Positions 1 to 11,467 of a DNA stretch of 64,000 nucleotides are shown piece by piece. The notes beneath the pieces were generated by a model that was given only the letters and a program-made list of their open reading frames with translations, was not told the DNA's origin and did not search any database. The position numbers and the translations under genes are program-made. Every line of letters begins with the position of its first letter. Within the stretch, counting starts at the first letter, position 1. The DNA comes from Osmia lignaria lignaria (Eukaryota > Arthropoda > Insecta > Hymenoptera > Megachilidae): the NCBI RefSeq assembly GCF_051020975.1, contig NC_135033.1, forward strand, positions 9,947,501-10,011,500, read 5' to 3'.

Positions 1-1492
1 AGGGCAAACACCGAACCCATTCATCAAAATCGAGTTAATGGAAGACAGCCTCCCCAAATAAATGTTCCAATGACAGTCTCTGAGCAATTTAGAGAGTCAT
101 GGCTCACTGCTATCATTGGACTTATTATGTTTGCAACTGGCATGTGCCTTTTATTTTGGAATGAGGTTTGTGAATATTTGTGTATCTTAGCAAATGAATA
201 AATGTGAACAACAAGAATATGCTTATAAAATTATAGGGAAGAGCAGTGAAAGTAGCACATTCTTTAGATGAAGCTTTGCGTAATGTAGCAGTACTTCCAA
301 ATTCAATGAAAGTATTACCTGAATATGAAGGACGTTTGATATATTTATCAGGAGCTTTAAAAATATCAGAACCATTAACTGAACCTGATTATGGAGTAAT
401 TGTATCAAGTGTGAAATTAAAACGCAGAGTTCAAATGTATCAGTGGGTTGAGATAGAAGAAGAAAGAAGGTAATTTCTACAACTAAATCTATAAACCTAT
501 TTATTACTTCATCTGTGTCATAGTAATGTTTGTACATCAGTTTTGGTGGAGTGACAGAGGAAGAGAAACATTATTATTATACAACTGAATGGAAGGATAA
601 ACTTGTTGATTCTGATCATTTTTACATCCGAACTGGTCATCATAATCCAAAAGAAATGCCTATTAAAAGTCAGGTGCAAATTGCAGATGAAGTTAAAATT
701 GGAGCCTTTACTCTGGGAACTGAGTTAAAAAAAAGATTCAATGATTTTGTAGAAGTTACTAGTGATGAGAGACCAGAACGTAAAGATATTAAAATGCATT
801 CTGGTTTGTACTATCACAGTGCTGATTTATGGAACCCACAGGTATAATTTTTGTTATTGCAATTCTCATGCAATGTTAAATCTTCTGTAGATTTAAATGT
901 TATACTTTTATTTATAGGTAGGGGATATACGCATACAATTTTCGTATGCAGGGAAAGGGGGAGATTTATATTCTATAGTTGGTATGTTACAAAAGGGAAC
1001 TATTGTACCGTATGTTGCATCACATGGAGAAGAAATTTTACTCCAAAGGAAGCATAAAATGTCAGTAGATCAAATGTTTCATCTAGAACATGTACACAAT
1101 TATTGGCGTACATGGAGTATTAGGTAACCCTTGTTTGTAATCTGAATATGTTTAAACATTCCGTCATTTTCTTGAATTTAGGTGATTAAATAATGAATTA
1201 CTATTTCAGAGGACTTGGCTGGCTGGTTTTATTTTTAGCAGCAACGTGTTTAGCAAATATATTGAGAACAGTAATTTTAAATTCGACGTTCTTATGTGGA
1301 ATTATTGCAGTTGAATCTTTAACAATGTCGGTATCTATGTCTATTAGTTTACTAGTAATTGGTTTTGCTTGGGTGTGGTATCGACCAGTAATAGGTCTTT
1401 GTCTAGCGTTAGCATCAATTTTACCGTTTATTTATTCAACTTTAACATCAGGATCTCAATCGCAACAGCGTGATAATTATAGAAGACTGTAA
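1..1492 (+). CDS. TMEM43: TMEM43 (LUMA) homologue, 5' partial
   Basis: Conserved inner-nuclear-membrane/ER protein of the TMEM43 family. Exons read as 1-165, 237-469, 541-841, 918-1123 and 1210-1492, with all phases agreeing and GT-AG junctions. The visible protein is about 395 residues; human TMEM43 is 400, so only a few N-terminal residues lie off the left edge. A hydrophobic segment near residues 34-53 (SWLTAIIGLIMFATGMCLLF) is the N-terminal membrane anchor. The middle is a long soluble domain (exons 2-4), and the last exon codes for three closely spaced hydrophobic segments, the family's C-terminal membrane cluster. The stop is followed by an AT-rich 3' region with an AATAAA near 1660. 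Family assignment rests on overall sequence style and the topology; the exact start is not visible. Confidence 0.9.
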
Positions 1493-1958
1493 ATTTTATT
1501 TGCGTGTAAATATATGAACCTATGAAATTTCTTTTTATACTTCTATGTTTATTTTATAATGGTCTAAGAAAACATTATCTCAATGCATATTGCCAAGTAT
1601 TATTTATGATGTAAATTATGACATGTATCATAAATTAATCTAAATATTTAAAAGTTAGACAATAAATTGTTTTATAAAAATTGTAGATTTCAACAACTGT
1701 TTTATCTTAGGTTTTAATTAATAATTCCCTAGACGTATATTTAAAAAATTCCCCATTAAATGAAAGTTTTTTTTCTCTAACCAATAGTTTTCTTCCTTTA
1801 TGGTTAAGTGAATCAAGATGGCCGCGAAAACTTTGTAAACGGAAACGTTTATTTTGATATTTCAAAGAAAATTGCATGCTTTGAATATTATTTTAAACCA
1901 GAGTGAATTGAACTGACACTGAATAGATCTTAGTTATCAAGAAATTAAATAAATGTAG
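1493..1958. other. Intergenic: TMEM43 3' end and UPF3 promoter/5' UTR
   Basis: AT-rich spacer between two plus-strand genes. A TMEM43 polyadenylation-like AATAAA lies near 1660. An AAGATGGCCGC motif near 1815-1826 resembles a YY1/Pho site (one base off the usual ATGGCGGC core) and lies about 140 nt before the UPF3 start, so it may mark the promoter. I see no coding exon here. Confidence 0.5.
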
Positions 1959-4900
1959 ATGACAATGACCGAGGAAACACAACAATCTGAGTCAGCCGCA
2001 CAAAATGAAGCACAAACTAGTTCTCCAGATGTTGGAAAAATTAAAGATAATAAAAAAGAGAAATGCCGGCCTATGACAAAGGTATATTCAATTAAAATGA
2101 CACTAGAAATTTATCAGCCCTTTTATTACAAACATAAAATATGTTTTGACTACATGTAATGTCTTGTATTCAGCAGATTGAAAATCGAAATCTTATGTTC
2201 GATTTATAACATAATTTTGTAAAAAAGTATTATTTATGTATGAATCTTGTGTAAAATACTTTATCAGATTTTATAAAATAATTTATATTTTGGATATGGA
2301 CAATTATGATAATATTATTAAAATGAAAACAAATTTAACAAGTTATATAGTTGTCCCACTTTTTGAATTAAAAAATAAGAAATACTTATGCGATGGTGGT
2401 CATTCATAAATGTCTTTGTAATTATTGTTAGAAATAATTTCTTATATATTAGCTAAGAATGAAAAACAATGATATATATTTATAGGTAGTAATAAGAAGA
2501 TTACCTCCAACTATGACTCAGGATCAATTCCTGGAGCAAGTTTCTCCATTACCAGAACATGATTACCTTTATTTTGTCAAAGCTGACATGGGACAATTTT
2601 CATTTTCACGTGCATATATCAATTTTATTGAACAACAAGACATCTTTATGTTCAGAGAAAAATTTGATAATTATGTATTCGTCGACTCAAAAGGCACAGA
2701 ATATCCAGCAGTAGTAGAATTTGCACCATTTCAAAGGTTACCAAAGAAAAGAGTAGGGAAAAAGAAAGATTTAAAATGTGGTACAATAGAATCTGATCCT
2801 TATTATATAAGCTTCTTAGAAAGTCTTAAAAATCAAGAAGCTGAATCTAATGTAGCACAACCAAAAACAGAGTACTCATATCAACCACCTGATAGTAAGT
2901 TATTTAAATATGATCAAACAACATTATGGTGTAAAACGAATTCTTATAAATTAATATTTGTCACAAATAGATACACCAAAAAAAGTTACAACTACACCTC
3001 TTTTGGAATATCTAAAACAACGTAAGCAAGAAAAGCAGCGTCTAAGAGATGAAAAACGCGAAGAAAGACGACGAAGAGATTTAGAAAGAAGACGGACGAA
3101 AGAAGATCCTATTATATCTAAGGTGATATATCTTGTGTTATCTTCATTTATCATTGCCTGATCCAGATTGAACTAATTCTAAATATGACAAATACAGTAT
3201 AGAATGAAACAGCAATTAAAGAAATATATGATGAAAGGTTTAATCATAAATTTTAAGTATTATATTCTCTACTGTATTTGCTGATACTAATCTTTTCACC
3301 CTACAGTCCGTATATAATATTGAAGATAACCAGAGCAAGTATTCCTTCCTTTCTACTTCTCCAACTGGCAAGGTAGAAGATGTATTTTTTGAATATTCTA
3401 CTAAAAGTATAACTCGTGAACAAAAAGAAGAAATTTCTACTAATGGAACAGAGAACATAACACAAGCGAGCAAAAGTTCATTAAACGTGCAACAACAATT
3501 TTACAGAAACGAAAATACAGAAGTATACATAAACTGTGTTAGAAGTATGACTCGTGTTAATGAGCGCTGGCATTATACTAATAAACAGCCGAGATTATTT
3601 TACATTTATGAGAAAAATTATAAAGATAAAGATGCTAATTATAGGAAGAATAATTATAATCATTGGAATAACATTACAAATAATTATATTTATAATAATA
3701 CTAAATATGCATCTCATTACGTTAACAATAAAAATTATTTTTCTGCATTATCAAAATCTCAATTCACTAATCTGCATAAAACATGGAAAATGCAAATACC
3801 GGCAGAAGTATCAAAGTCGAGAAGTTGCAGTGCTATGTTCGATTATCAGAAACTTTATCCTTTCAAAGTAATTTGTGAATCAAGATTGCCAGCGTATCGT
3901 AAAAATTCATGAAACGGGAACTGCAAATCATTAGCAGGGAAATTTACGTTATGTATTTATTTACTGTACGTTAAAAAGTCACGAGGGGAAATGAATTATT
4001 TGCTATTTGTGCGATTTAGTTCAATGCTATTATTGTTTCTGTTTACTATTGTATGTCAAATTTATATGGATTTATTATAATGTAATTGATTTGTTATTGT
4101 TTAGTTTGTATACATTAAATTTTGTAAGAGAAATTGTTTTTAGAAAAAAATATTAAAGGTCTTTGTTTCTTTACTGTAATTCATTACATAGATTGATATG
4201 TCACAAAGTTTCACTGATATACAAATTTAAATAAAAAGATACATTATTTAAAATAAAAATTTCATTTTGTTGTAGGTATTGAAAAATCCAGATCTCGATA
4301 AGGAAATGTGTAAAGATAATAAAGAGAATAAAGAGGAAAGAGATAAGCTTTCACCGAAAGATTTGAAAAATCGTATTAAGAAAGAAGATAAATTACGTGA
4401 AAAAATACCGCGTGATCGTGATTCGAAGTCAATAACAAAAGGATATAGAGAAAGAATTGAGGATAGAAATAAGGATAGAGAAATAAAACATCAAAGACGT
4501 CATGAGGACAAAAAACTATACGGAAGGCGCGATGAGAGAGATGGAATAAAGGATGATAGAAGAATTGATGGCAATGATAGAAAATATGATTTCAAAGAGG
4601 ATATTAAAGATTTCAGGGATCGAAAAATCGAGGAAAAAAGGGGTAAAAGCTACGAGAAAATGCGACAAGAGAAGAAAAGACTTGCAGAAACCAAAAAACA
4701 AAATGTAGAGTTTAATGTTGATATGGAAAGTAGCATAAAGTCAAGAATTGAAGACGAAGATTTTCCAAGAAAAGAGTCCCAAGTTGATTTACATGAAAAT
4801 AAAGACAGAGGGGGATCCGTAAGTGATACTGAAGTCACTAAAATCAGAGAGAAACAGGAAAATAATGAAAACAAGCTTTTACTAGAAAATTCTATCCAAG

Positions 4901-5592
4901 ATATTGAACAAATGAAAGAGCAGAAGAAAACAGGTATCAAACAGAGATATTGATAATTATTTGTCGACTCTTTATAATAATGTTTATTAAATTATTTACA
5001 GAAACTACATCAACGATAGATGAAAGTAATAAAGATATTGAAAAATCAAAATCTAATGAAAATATTAATAAAGATAGTAACGAGAATGATGATTCTCAGG
5101 AAAAGAAAGATTCGAAAGTTACAAAGAGGCGTAGTTCACTTGAAAGTGGGGGAGAAGGTGGTACAGGAGATGGGAATTATTTAAGGCGACACAAGTCTTT
5201 AGATGGCGGGGATCAAAATAATTTACAAAAGACTGAAATCGAAGAAAAAGAAAAAGACAAGAAAGATCCTCGATTAGAACGTAGGATTCGAAATAAGGTA
5301 TATTTTTATTATTATTACCGTATTACAAAAATTTCATTTCTAGAATATTTTTAATAAAAAAAAGAAATGTTAACAGGATCGTCCTGCCATGGAAATTTAT
5401 CGCCCAGGAATGGGAAAATTTAGTAAACAAAGATTAGAACGAGAAAAATCTAGTACTAACGATGAACGAGCATCTCTTTCTCAAAGTCCTACTCCTAATC
5501 CTAATGCTTCTAATTCTTGTAAATCAGGAAAGCCTGGAACTGAAGTACGTTCTATGACGTTTAAACGTAGCATTAGTCGTGATTTGGTATAA
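1959..5592 (+). CDS. Upf3: UPF3, nonsense-mediated mRNA decay factor
   Basis: UPF3 bridges the exon junction complex and UPF2 in nonsense-mediated decay. Main isoform exons: 1959-2081, 2486-2894, 2971-3122, 4276-4933, 5002-5297 and 5377-5592, giving 617 residues with consistent phases. The RRM-like UPF2-binding domain starts at the second exon (VVIRRLPPTMTQDQF, about residue 42) and runs to about residue 150. A long, very charged Lys/Glu/Arg region follows. The C-terminal exons encode RRIRNK followed by DRPAMEIYRPGMGKFSKQ, which matches the exon-junction-binding motif of UPF3 proteins. The start codon follows an in-frame TAG upstream. The third intron contains an open exon (3307-3912) in phase with exon 3, described separately. 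UPF3A/B-type paralogy cannot be judged from one locus. Confidence 0.95.
3307..3912 (+). CDS. Upf3: UPF3 alternative exon (terminal or cassette)
   Basis: This 202-codon open frame lies inside the UPF3 intron 3123-4275. Its acceptor is strong: a TACTAAT branch-like sequence at about 3285-3291, a pyrimidine-rich tract, then CAG at 3304-3306. Exon 3 ends at 3122 in phase 0 and this exon is open in phase 0, so splicing gives a 429-residue protein that keeps the UPF2-binding domain. It would lose the DRPAMEIYRPGMGKF exon-junction motif and end in a Tyr/Asn-rich tail. An internal donor-like AAA/GTAATT at 3867-3868 is also phase 0 to the next exon at 4276, so the first 561 nt could instead be a cassette exon. 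Splice-site choice is inference; the open frame and phase match are directly visible. Confidence 0.7.
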   Translation, partial: SVYNIEDNQSKYSFLSTSPTGKVEDVFFEYSTKSITREQKEEISTNGTENITQASKSSLNVQQQFYRNENTEVYINCVRSMTRVNERWHYTNKQPRLFYIYEKNYKDKDANYRKNNYNHWNNITNNYIYNNTKYASHYVNNKNYFSALSKSQFTNLHKTWKMQIPAEVSKSRSCSAMFDYQKLYPFKVICESRLPAYRKNS

Positions 5593-6208
5593 CGATAACT
5601 AAATTTTACAAATCTGTTTCGATATTAGTGATACACGTGTCAAACATCTGTTAATATACAAGATTTTTACACTAGTCTTTCTCACAGAGTAATAGTGTCA
5701 TACAGTGTATCTGTTGTATACAAATGCATAATAAAATACAGTGTCCTAATTACCATTATAGTTCAGCTAGCATACATAAATGTATGAACTTATTTTACAG
5801 TAATAGGAGAAAACTGTAAAACATTTTAATGTAATTAATTACATTAATTTCTGTTTAATCTTTTAAATGTGATATATATATATAAAGATACTATGTTGTA
5901 ATATAGTACCATCAACCATCTAACTGTTACTTTACGTATTTATAATTTTCATCTAAATAAATATTTTTTAAAACTAATTATCAATGAACACGATAATACT
6001 GTGAGATAAAAACTTAGGGTCAAAAATAATTAAGTAAGTCAAATTAAATTAAAATTCTAATAAAGTCCATTTTTTTACTGTCTTTACCATTTGGTACGGT
6101 TAAGAAAATAGATACACTGCAAAAGGTATTTTATCATTATTTTTATTAAAATAATTAAAAAATCGATTTGCATGTACTTATTTATTATACTTTCCTTTTT
6201 AGCCTTAG
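5593..6208. other. Intergenic: UPF3 3' UTR and convergent 3' region
   Basis: Low-complexity AT-rich sequence following the UPF3 stop, with several AATAAA-like signals (for example near 5957). It probably holds the 3' UTR of UPF3 and, on the other strand, the 3' end of the small minus-strand model at 6209-6625. A CACGTG occurs near 5634. No other coding signal was seen. Confidence 0.5.
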
Positions 6209-6625
6209 TTAAACTGAGATAACTGAAGATATTTTTGGAGAACATACTGGTGTTACAGCCTGTTTATTTTTCTTCGGACGCGGCAATGCTAAATCGATAC
6301 CCTTATTTCGGATTGATCTTACACTTGACATAGGTAGATTTACAGTAGCTAATAAAAATAGTAACAATCATACATAAAAAAGTAATTGTTTGTTTACAGA
6401 AATCGGAATACATACATCGTCTTTGAGATTAGATTGATTCATCAAAACCAGAACTTGATTTAAGTTCATGCGATTTTTCTTTTTTCTTACATTTTGCTAA
6501 AATAATTTTATATCAGTTATATATAATATTAAAATTACTATTTTCATATTAAAAAACGTACTTATTGCAGATATGCTAGAATCGTTATCCACTTCATCAT
6601 CATCATCATCGTGTCTCACAATGGT
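6209..6625 (-). CDS. Putative small minus-strand gene, start not found
   Basis: I do not recognise this protein. Read on the minus strand, an open stretch at about 6571-6625 (encoding IVRHDDDDDEVDNDSSISAI) ends at a GTACGT donor. A last exon at 6348-6209 starts after a clean TTTTTATTAG acceptor. The phases fit, so direct joining gives an Asp-rich stretch followed by a basic tail (RNKGIDLALPRPKKNK) and a stop at 6209-6211. Between them an 81-nt segment (6497-6417) also has an acceptor and a GTATGT donor; including it would bring an in-frame TAA. No in-frame ATG was found upstream before a stop, and the locus abuts the WRAP73 start at 6688, so a further 5' exon or a different arrangement is needed. 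It may share a bidirectional promoter with WRAP73. Confidence 0.4.
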
Positions 6626-6687
6626 GGGATGGTGGAATTGGTTTGGGATGTATTTGTATTGTATAAATTTTATTTAAGGAAGCCGCA

Positions 6688-9600
6688 ATGTCATCAGAAG
6701 CAGAAAATGGTTTTATACGGGTGAATAATCAGTTATGTTATTTTTCTATAGATGGACAATTTTTCGCAGTTGCATATCAAGCGAATTTAATCATTAAAAG
6801 TAGCAAAACCGCAGCTACTGTTCATTCGTTCATATTTCCAAGTATAATTGAGGTTAGTGCATATGAAATTAAACAAACAGTATTGAGCAAAATAGACTTT
6901 TTTAGGGAAAATGACGATGTAGAGGAAGTAGGAATTCAAATGATCTAATGTTTGACAAATTTATACATTAATATTTTATATTTGTAAATATTTAGTACTA
7001 TTATAAGGAATAAAATACTTTATAACAAGACAATTGTCTTCTGTTCTATCACAGTATTTGGAGTGGTCCAAAAATAGTGAGTACATTGTATGTGCAAATA
7101 TTAAAAAAGCTATTATTCAGGTGTATTCTATTTATTACCCTGAATGGAGATTTAAGCTTACAGAAGGCAGTGATGGTTTAGAAAGCGTTAACTGGTCTCC
7201 TGATAATAGACACATTCTAACATTCTCAGATTTCAATGTAAGTAAATACATAATTTTAATATTAATATATATAATCATTAAAATTATTGGATTAGATTCA
7301 GATATCAATATGGTCCTTGGAAAATTTGAGCGTAACTCACATACAAAATGTAAAGTCTTCTTATAAAAAATTATATATAAGTCCAAATGGTAAGAAATTA
7401 GCAGTAGTAATTTCAAATGAAGGTGAAGATCAAATAGAAATTTACAAGACTGATAGATGGAAATTAGATAAAGTAAGTAGTTAAATATAATTAAAATTGT
7501 TTACTTTATTATATAAAAATGCAATTATTTTATAAATCTTTTAATTTTGAAATATTTATATTGTATATTTTAACAGTATGATCAGATCCACAGCTTGCTA
7601 GTTGTAAGGTATTTAAATGTTCCTTTTGTGGTCGAAATTTAAGCCTTTTTACAGTTAAATGATGTGCTTGAGATGAATCAAGTACAATATATTTTTCCCA
7701 TACACAATTATCAAAAGATCTTTTTATCTTTTGTATTTCTATGTACCCTGTTTCGAATCCTATTGCTAAAACGTGAGAATTTTCTGAAATATTTTGTAAA
7801 GAGAAAGCAAGTGCTGTTACAGAACTTTTCAAATCTAAACTTGTAGTTGGAATAATCTTATTATCTCTAAAATTTGGATTCCAAATTCCGATTTTTCCGT
7901 CTCTAGAACCAGTCGCAAAGAAAGATGAATCATATGTCCATGAACAACACCATATTATACGACTATGAAGATTATCTTTCTTTGAACTGGCTGCAATTAA
8001 GGTATACATATTATCGTCGAATTTAAATAACGACCACCTTCTGTCTCTAGATACAGATACTAAATATATATCATTTGGTGAAAATTCCATTTGTGTTACT
8101 GTTAGCTGGTGAGACACGAGTTTTTGAGTTTGTGTCCATGTATTTGTGTTCCATAATAATATTGCAGAATATTCGAATGATGTTGATTTACATGCAGTTG
8201 CTAATAATGATCCATCGTGTCTAGCAGCTATAGAAAATATTTCATATCCATGACCATATAGTTTTTGTACCTCTGGCCATAATGTATTTTGCATTAACTC
8301 TTCTTCTGTTGGAGGAATATAATTTTCATTTTTCAAATCATGATTTGCAGTCTTTATTTTATTATTATCATCGAATGTTGCTTTGTTGGTTAATCCAAGA
8401 GCAGGTACTGATGCACTATCAGCTACCATATTTTTAAAATCATCAACATTGGCAATTTTCATTAAACAGTTCTTGAATGCTGCTGAAGCTGTAAATATAC
8501 GCACAACCTTTTCTTCTGCCCCTGAAGCATACATGCAGGGAGTTAACATGACTAAACAGGACATGTCATATCCATGAATTTGTGGGCGTCCAATTTCGTG
8601 CCAAAATTCTGTTTTTTCATTTTGCCAAGGTGCATAGATTCTTGTTGTTTGATCTGTACTTGCAGTTACAAGAAACCTGTAACATAAAATTAAATATTAC
8701 CAAGTTTATCTGATCTTAATTTTAGATATATGTACCTTCCATTTGGTTCCCAGCTAAGGTCAACTACTTCTGCAAAATGACCACTTGGTACCGACCTTGG
8801 GATCCAATTTTTTGCATCATCTGAATATTCCCAAATATGAAAAGATCCTTGATAACCGTGTGCCAATATATTCAATCCATTCCCACTAAATTTACATCCA
8901 TAAAAACCCATTAAATTACCACCAACTTCACCGACTCTTACTTTTTCAGACCAAATTCCAGTTACTTCATCTAATTCCCATATAATCATAGATTTATCTA
9001 ACGAGCAAGACAATAATTTTAAATTATTCTTATTTGACTGCTGTGGATACCAATGTACGCCATAAATCCAGCCATCATGGCCACATAATACAGACTCCAA
9101 AGTGATGTTGTACTTTCTATCATTAACTACAAATATTTGTTCTTTTTGACTTAACTCATCATTTAATAATTCTGTTTTGTTTACAGATATTTTCCATAAA
9201 CGTATCATAGCATCTTGAGATCCACTTGCCAACAAAATACTATTTTCTGTATCCCAACTAAAATCCATACATCTTACCCAATCTTCATGTCCAATTAGAA
9301 CTTGTACTTTTATGAAATTACTATCTTTTGGAACATTGTAAGTAGGTACATATAATTCAATTGTTGAATTTTCAATTGCAACAGCTAAAAATGGTAAATT
9401 TGTTGTTGGTAGATGATAAAAACAAGCTTCTATTGGAAGCTTTGTTCCAAATGTAAGTGTTTGAAAGCATTCTACAGTGCCACATGTCTTTCTCAACCAT
9501 AATTTTAAATCTCCTTTTACTGATCCAGTACATATCAACAGTTTTGGAAAGCTTTCATTAATGTGAAAATTATCATCAGAAAGGTACAGTGAATTACTAA

Positions 9601-11146
9601 ATGTCAGAATGTCACCATGTTCTATAATAGACGTATGTCTGTAATGTTCATCAATTTTGCTCCATATAATAGCTGTTCCATCTACTGAACTGGATAATAT
9701 TTCAAATTCAGCTTGTAAGTTTCTATGCTTAATCCATCGTAAAGTATTAATACGCTCTTTATGTCGGTAAAGTGTATTTGTTACTTTGCCAATTTTTGAA
9801 ACAAATGGATCATAAATTGCAACTGCATGACATGCTGCATAACAAATAAGTCCATTTTTGCCCCAATCAGTAGAATGTGGGACCCGATTACAGGCACATG
9901 ATATATAAGATGCTGTCATTATCTTTTTTATTTTTAATTAATACATAAAGTGATTGTGAACATATAATCTAACCTTAGAGAACTAACAATACGCCATGCA
10001 CGCCGCTGTTTTTATTCATTTTAAAAGATGATACCTTTTTAACGCGAAAATTCCTAGACATAAAAGAAAATTTCTTCTGTAAATTTTTCAAATATATTAT
10101 TTCGAATTTTTTAATTTTAGAAATTAATATGTGGACGTTTGAATAGTATCGATGGAATATGCTGGTCGCCAAATAGCGAATTGTTATGTATATGGTGTTC
10201 CTTTAGCGATGAAGCAAAGTTAATTATTTATTCAAATAAATTAGAAAGAGATATCGCGGTATTTTGTCCTGCGCAAATTTCAAATTCATCTGAAATAGAA
10301 TACACCTATGAAAAAGAATTAAAAGGAATTGAAAATGTAACGTGGATGCCCAATGGACAGTTATTAGCTGTAGCAGGATTTAATGAAATGGTATGCATTT
10401 TTATTTATTTATAAATGCGTAGTTAATAAATAACATCAATTTTTGTGCAGGTCGTATTATTAAATCACGTAACATGGAAACCACTTTTACAGTTACATCT
10501 TGACCCAGTAATTAAAGAAAATTATTTGAACAAAGTATACAAAGATGTTATAGTACAGACAAATAAAAATATTAGCTTTTATGATAAACATATCCGTAAG
10601 TAACATCATTATAGATATAAAACTTTTTATAACTATCGCTAACGTTAATGAAAAAATAATTATAGTGGAAGAGAAATCGGAAAGACCAATAAATATAAAA
10701 ATTGGTAAAAAGGATAATATCGACAGGCTTTCAGTTGCTAAATTTGATATTTTAGTATTTAGTTTTTGCGGCCAATATTTGGCTATAAAACACCAACTTT
10801 ACCCTACAACATTATGGGTTTGGAATATTAACGAGGATTATCTTGATTATTTGCTTCTTGAAAATAACATTACGTGTATGTATCTTGTTCATTTTTATTG
10901 TAAAAATATTGTTCATATTATAATGAATTTGTTTTCTTAGCTGTGAAGTGGAATCCCACACGTGCTCATATGTTAATATTTTGCGAATGCGCGCACATGT
11001 TTGAATGGACACCAAGTAGTGCAAGGTGCATACCAACTCCGCGAAATATTATAGCGTTAGATGCTCGATGGCACCCAGAAGGAAATGTTTTGCTACTTTG
11101 TGGTTATAACAAAGCAGTTATTCATCAGATTGAAAACAAATCATGA
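6688..11146 (+). CDS. WRAP73: WRAP73 (WDR8), centrosomal WD-repeat protein
   Basis: WD-repeat protein of the WRAP73/WDR8 family, which acts at centrosomes and spindle poles. Exons: 6688-6852, 7055-7237, 7296-7472, 10121-10390, 10451-10595, 10666-10875 and 10941-11146; all phases agree and the product is 451 residues (human about 460). Family signatures seen include YLEWSKNSEYIV, PEWRFKLTEGSDGLESVNWS, a WSPDNRHIL blade, LNHVTWKPL and VKWNPTRAHMLIFCE. The intron between exons 3 and 4 (7473-10120) is about 2.6 kb and contains the entire ELP2 gene on the opposite strand. Human-like residues on both sides of that intron prove the two halves belong to one gene. Confidence 0.93.
7530..9919 (-). CDS. 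Elp2: Elongator complex protein 2 (ELP2)
   Basis: WD40 scaffold subunit of Elongator, which modifies wobble uridines of tRNAs. Two coding exons on the minus strand: 9919-8736 and 8676-7530, joined across a 59-nt intron in phase 2, giving 776 residues, close to the family size. The N-terminus MTASYISCACNRVPHSTDWG is typical, followed by repeated WD blades such as VLIGHEDWVRCMDFSWD, LCGHDGWIYGVHWYP, GHFAEVVDLSWEPNGR and YGHGYEIFSIAARHDGS. These form the two seven-bladed propellers of the family. The gene lies entirely within an intron of WRAP73 and is transcribed antisense to it, so its promoter (about 9920-10120) is intronic to the host gene. Confidence 0.95.
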
Positions 11147-11467
11147 ATCATTTAAGATAATATAATATATAGAAATAAATTAAAAACTATATAAATAAAT
11201 TTCTATTTATTTTTTCAACATTTAATATTATTTCTTGAAATAGCAAAACATATATAAATAATTAGATTTTGACACCTTAATCAACTAGTTATTTTATGTG
11301 TAATTAGGAATTTAATAAACAGAAACGGATTCTTTCAATTATTTCTATCTGTCATTGTTACACATTTAACATTTCTTAACCTCGACGTTTTATAAATAAC
11401 AGAGGAAGTGTATAAAACTATTCTTACATTTATTTATATACAGTAAGTTTATATTGAATATTAAAAA
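11147..11467. other. Intergenic between WRAP73 and DHX57
   Basis: About 320 nt of AT-rich spacer between two plus-strand genes. It carries the likely WRAP73 3' end (AATAAA-like signals near 11173 and 11193) and the DHX57 5' UTR. No coding exon or repeat was recognised. Confidence 0.5.

Noticed and set aside
7473..10120. Possibility that the WD-repeat pieces before and after ELP2 are two separate genes or ELP2 fragments
   Set aside because: The two plus-strand halves align to consecutive parts of WRAP73 with matching phases, and ELP2 is complete on the other strand.
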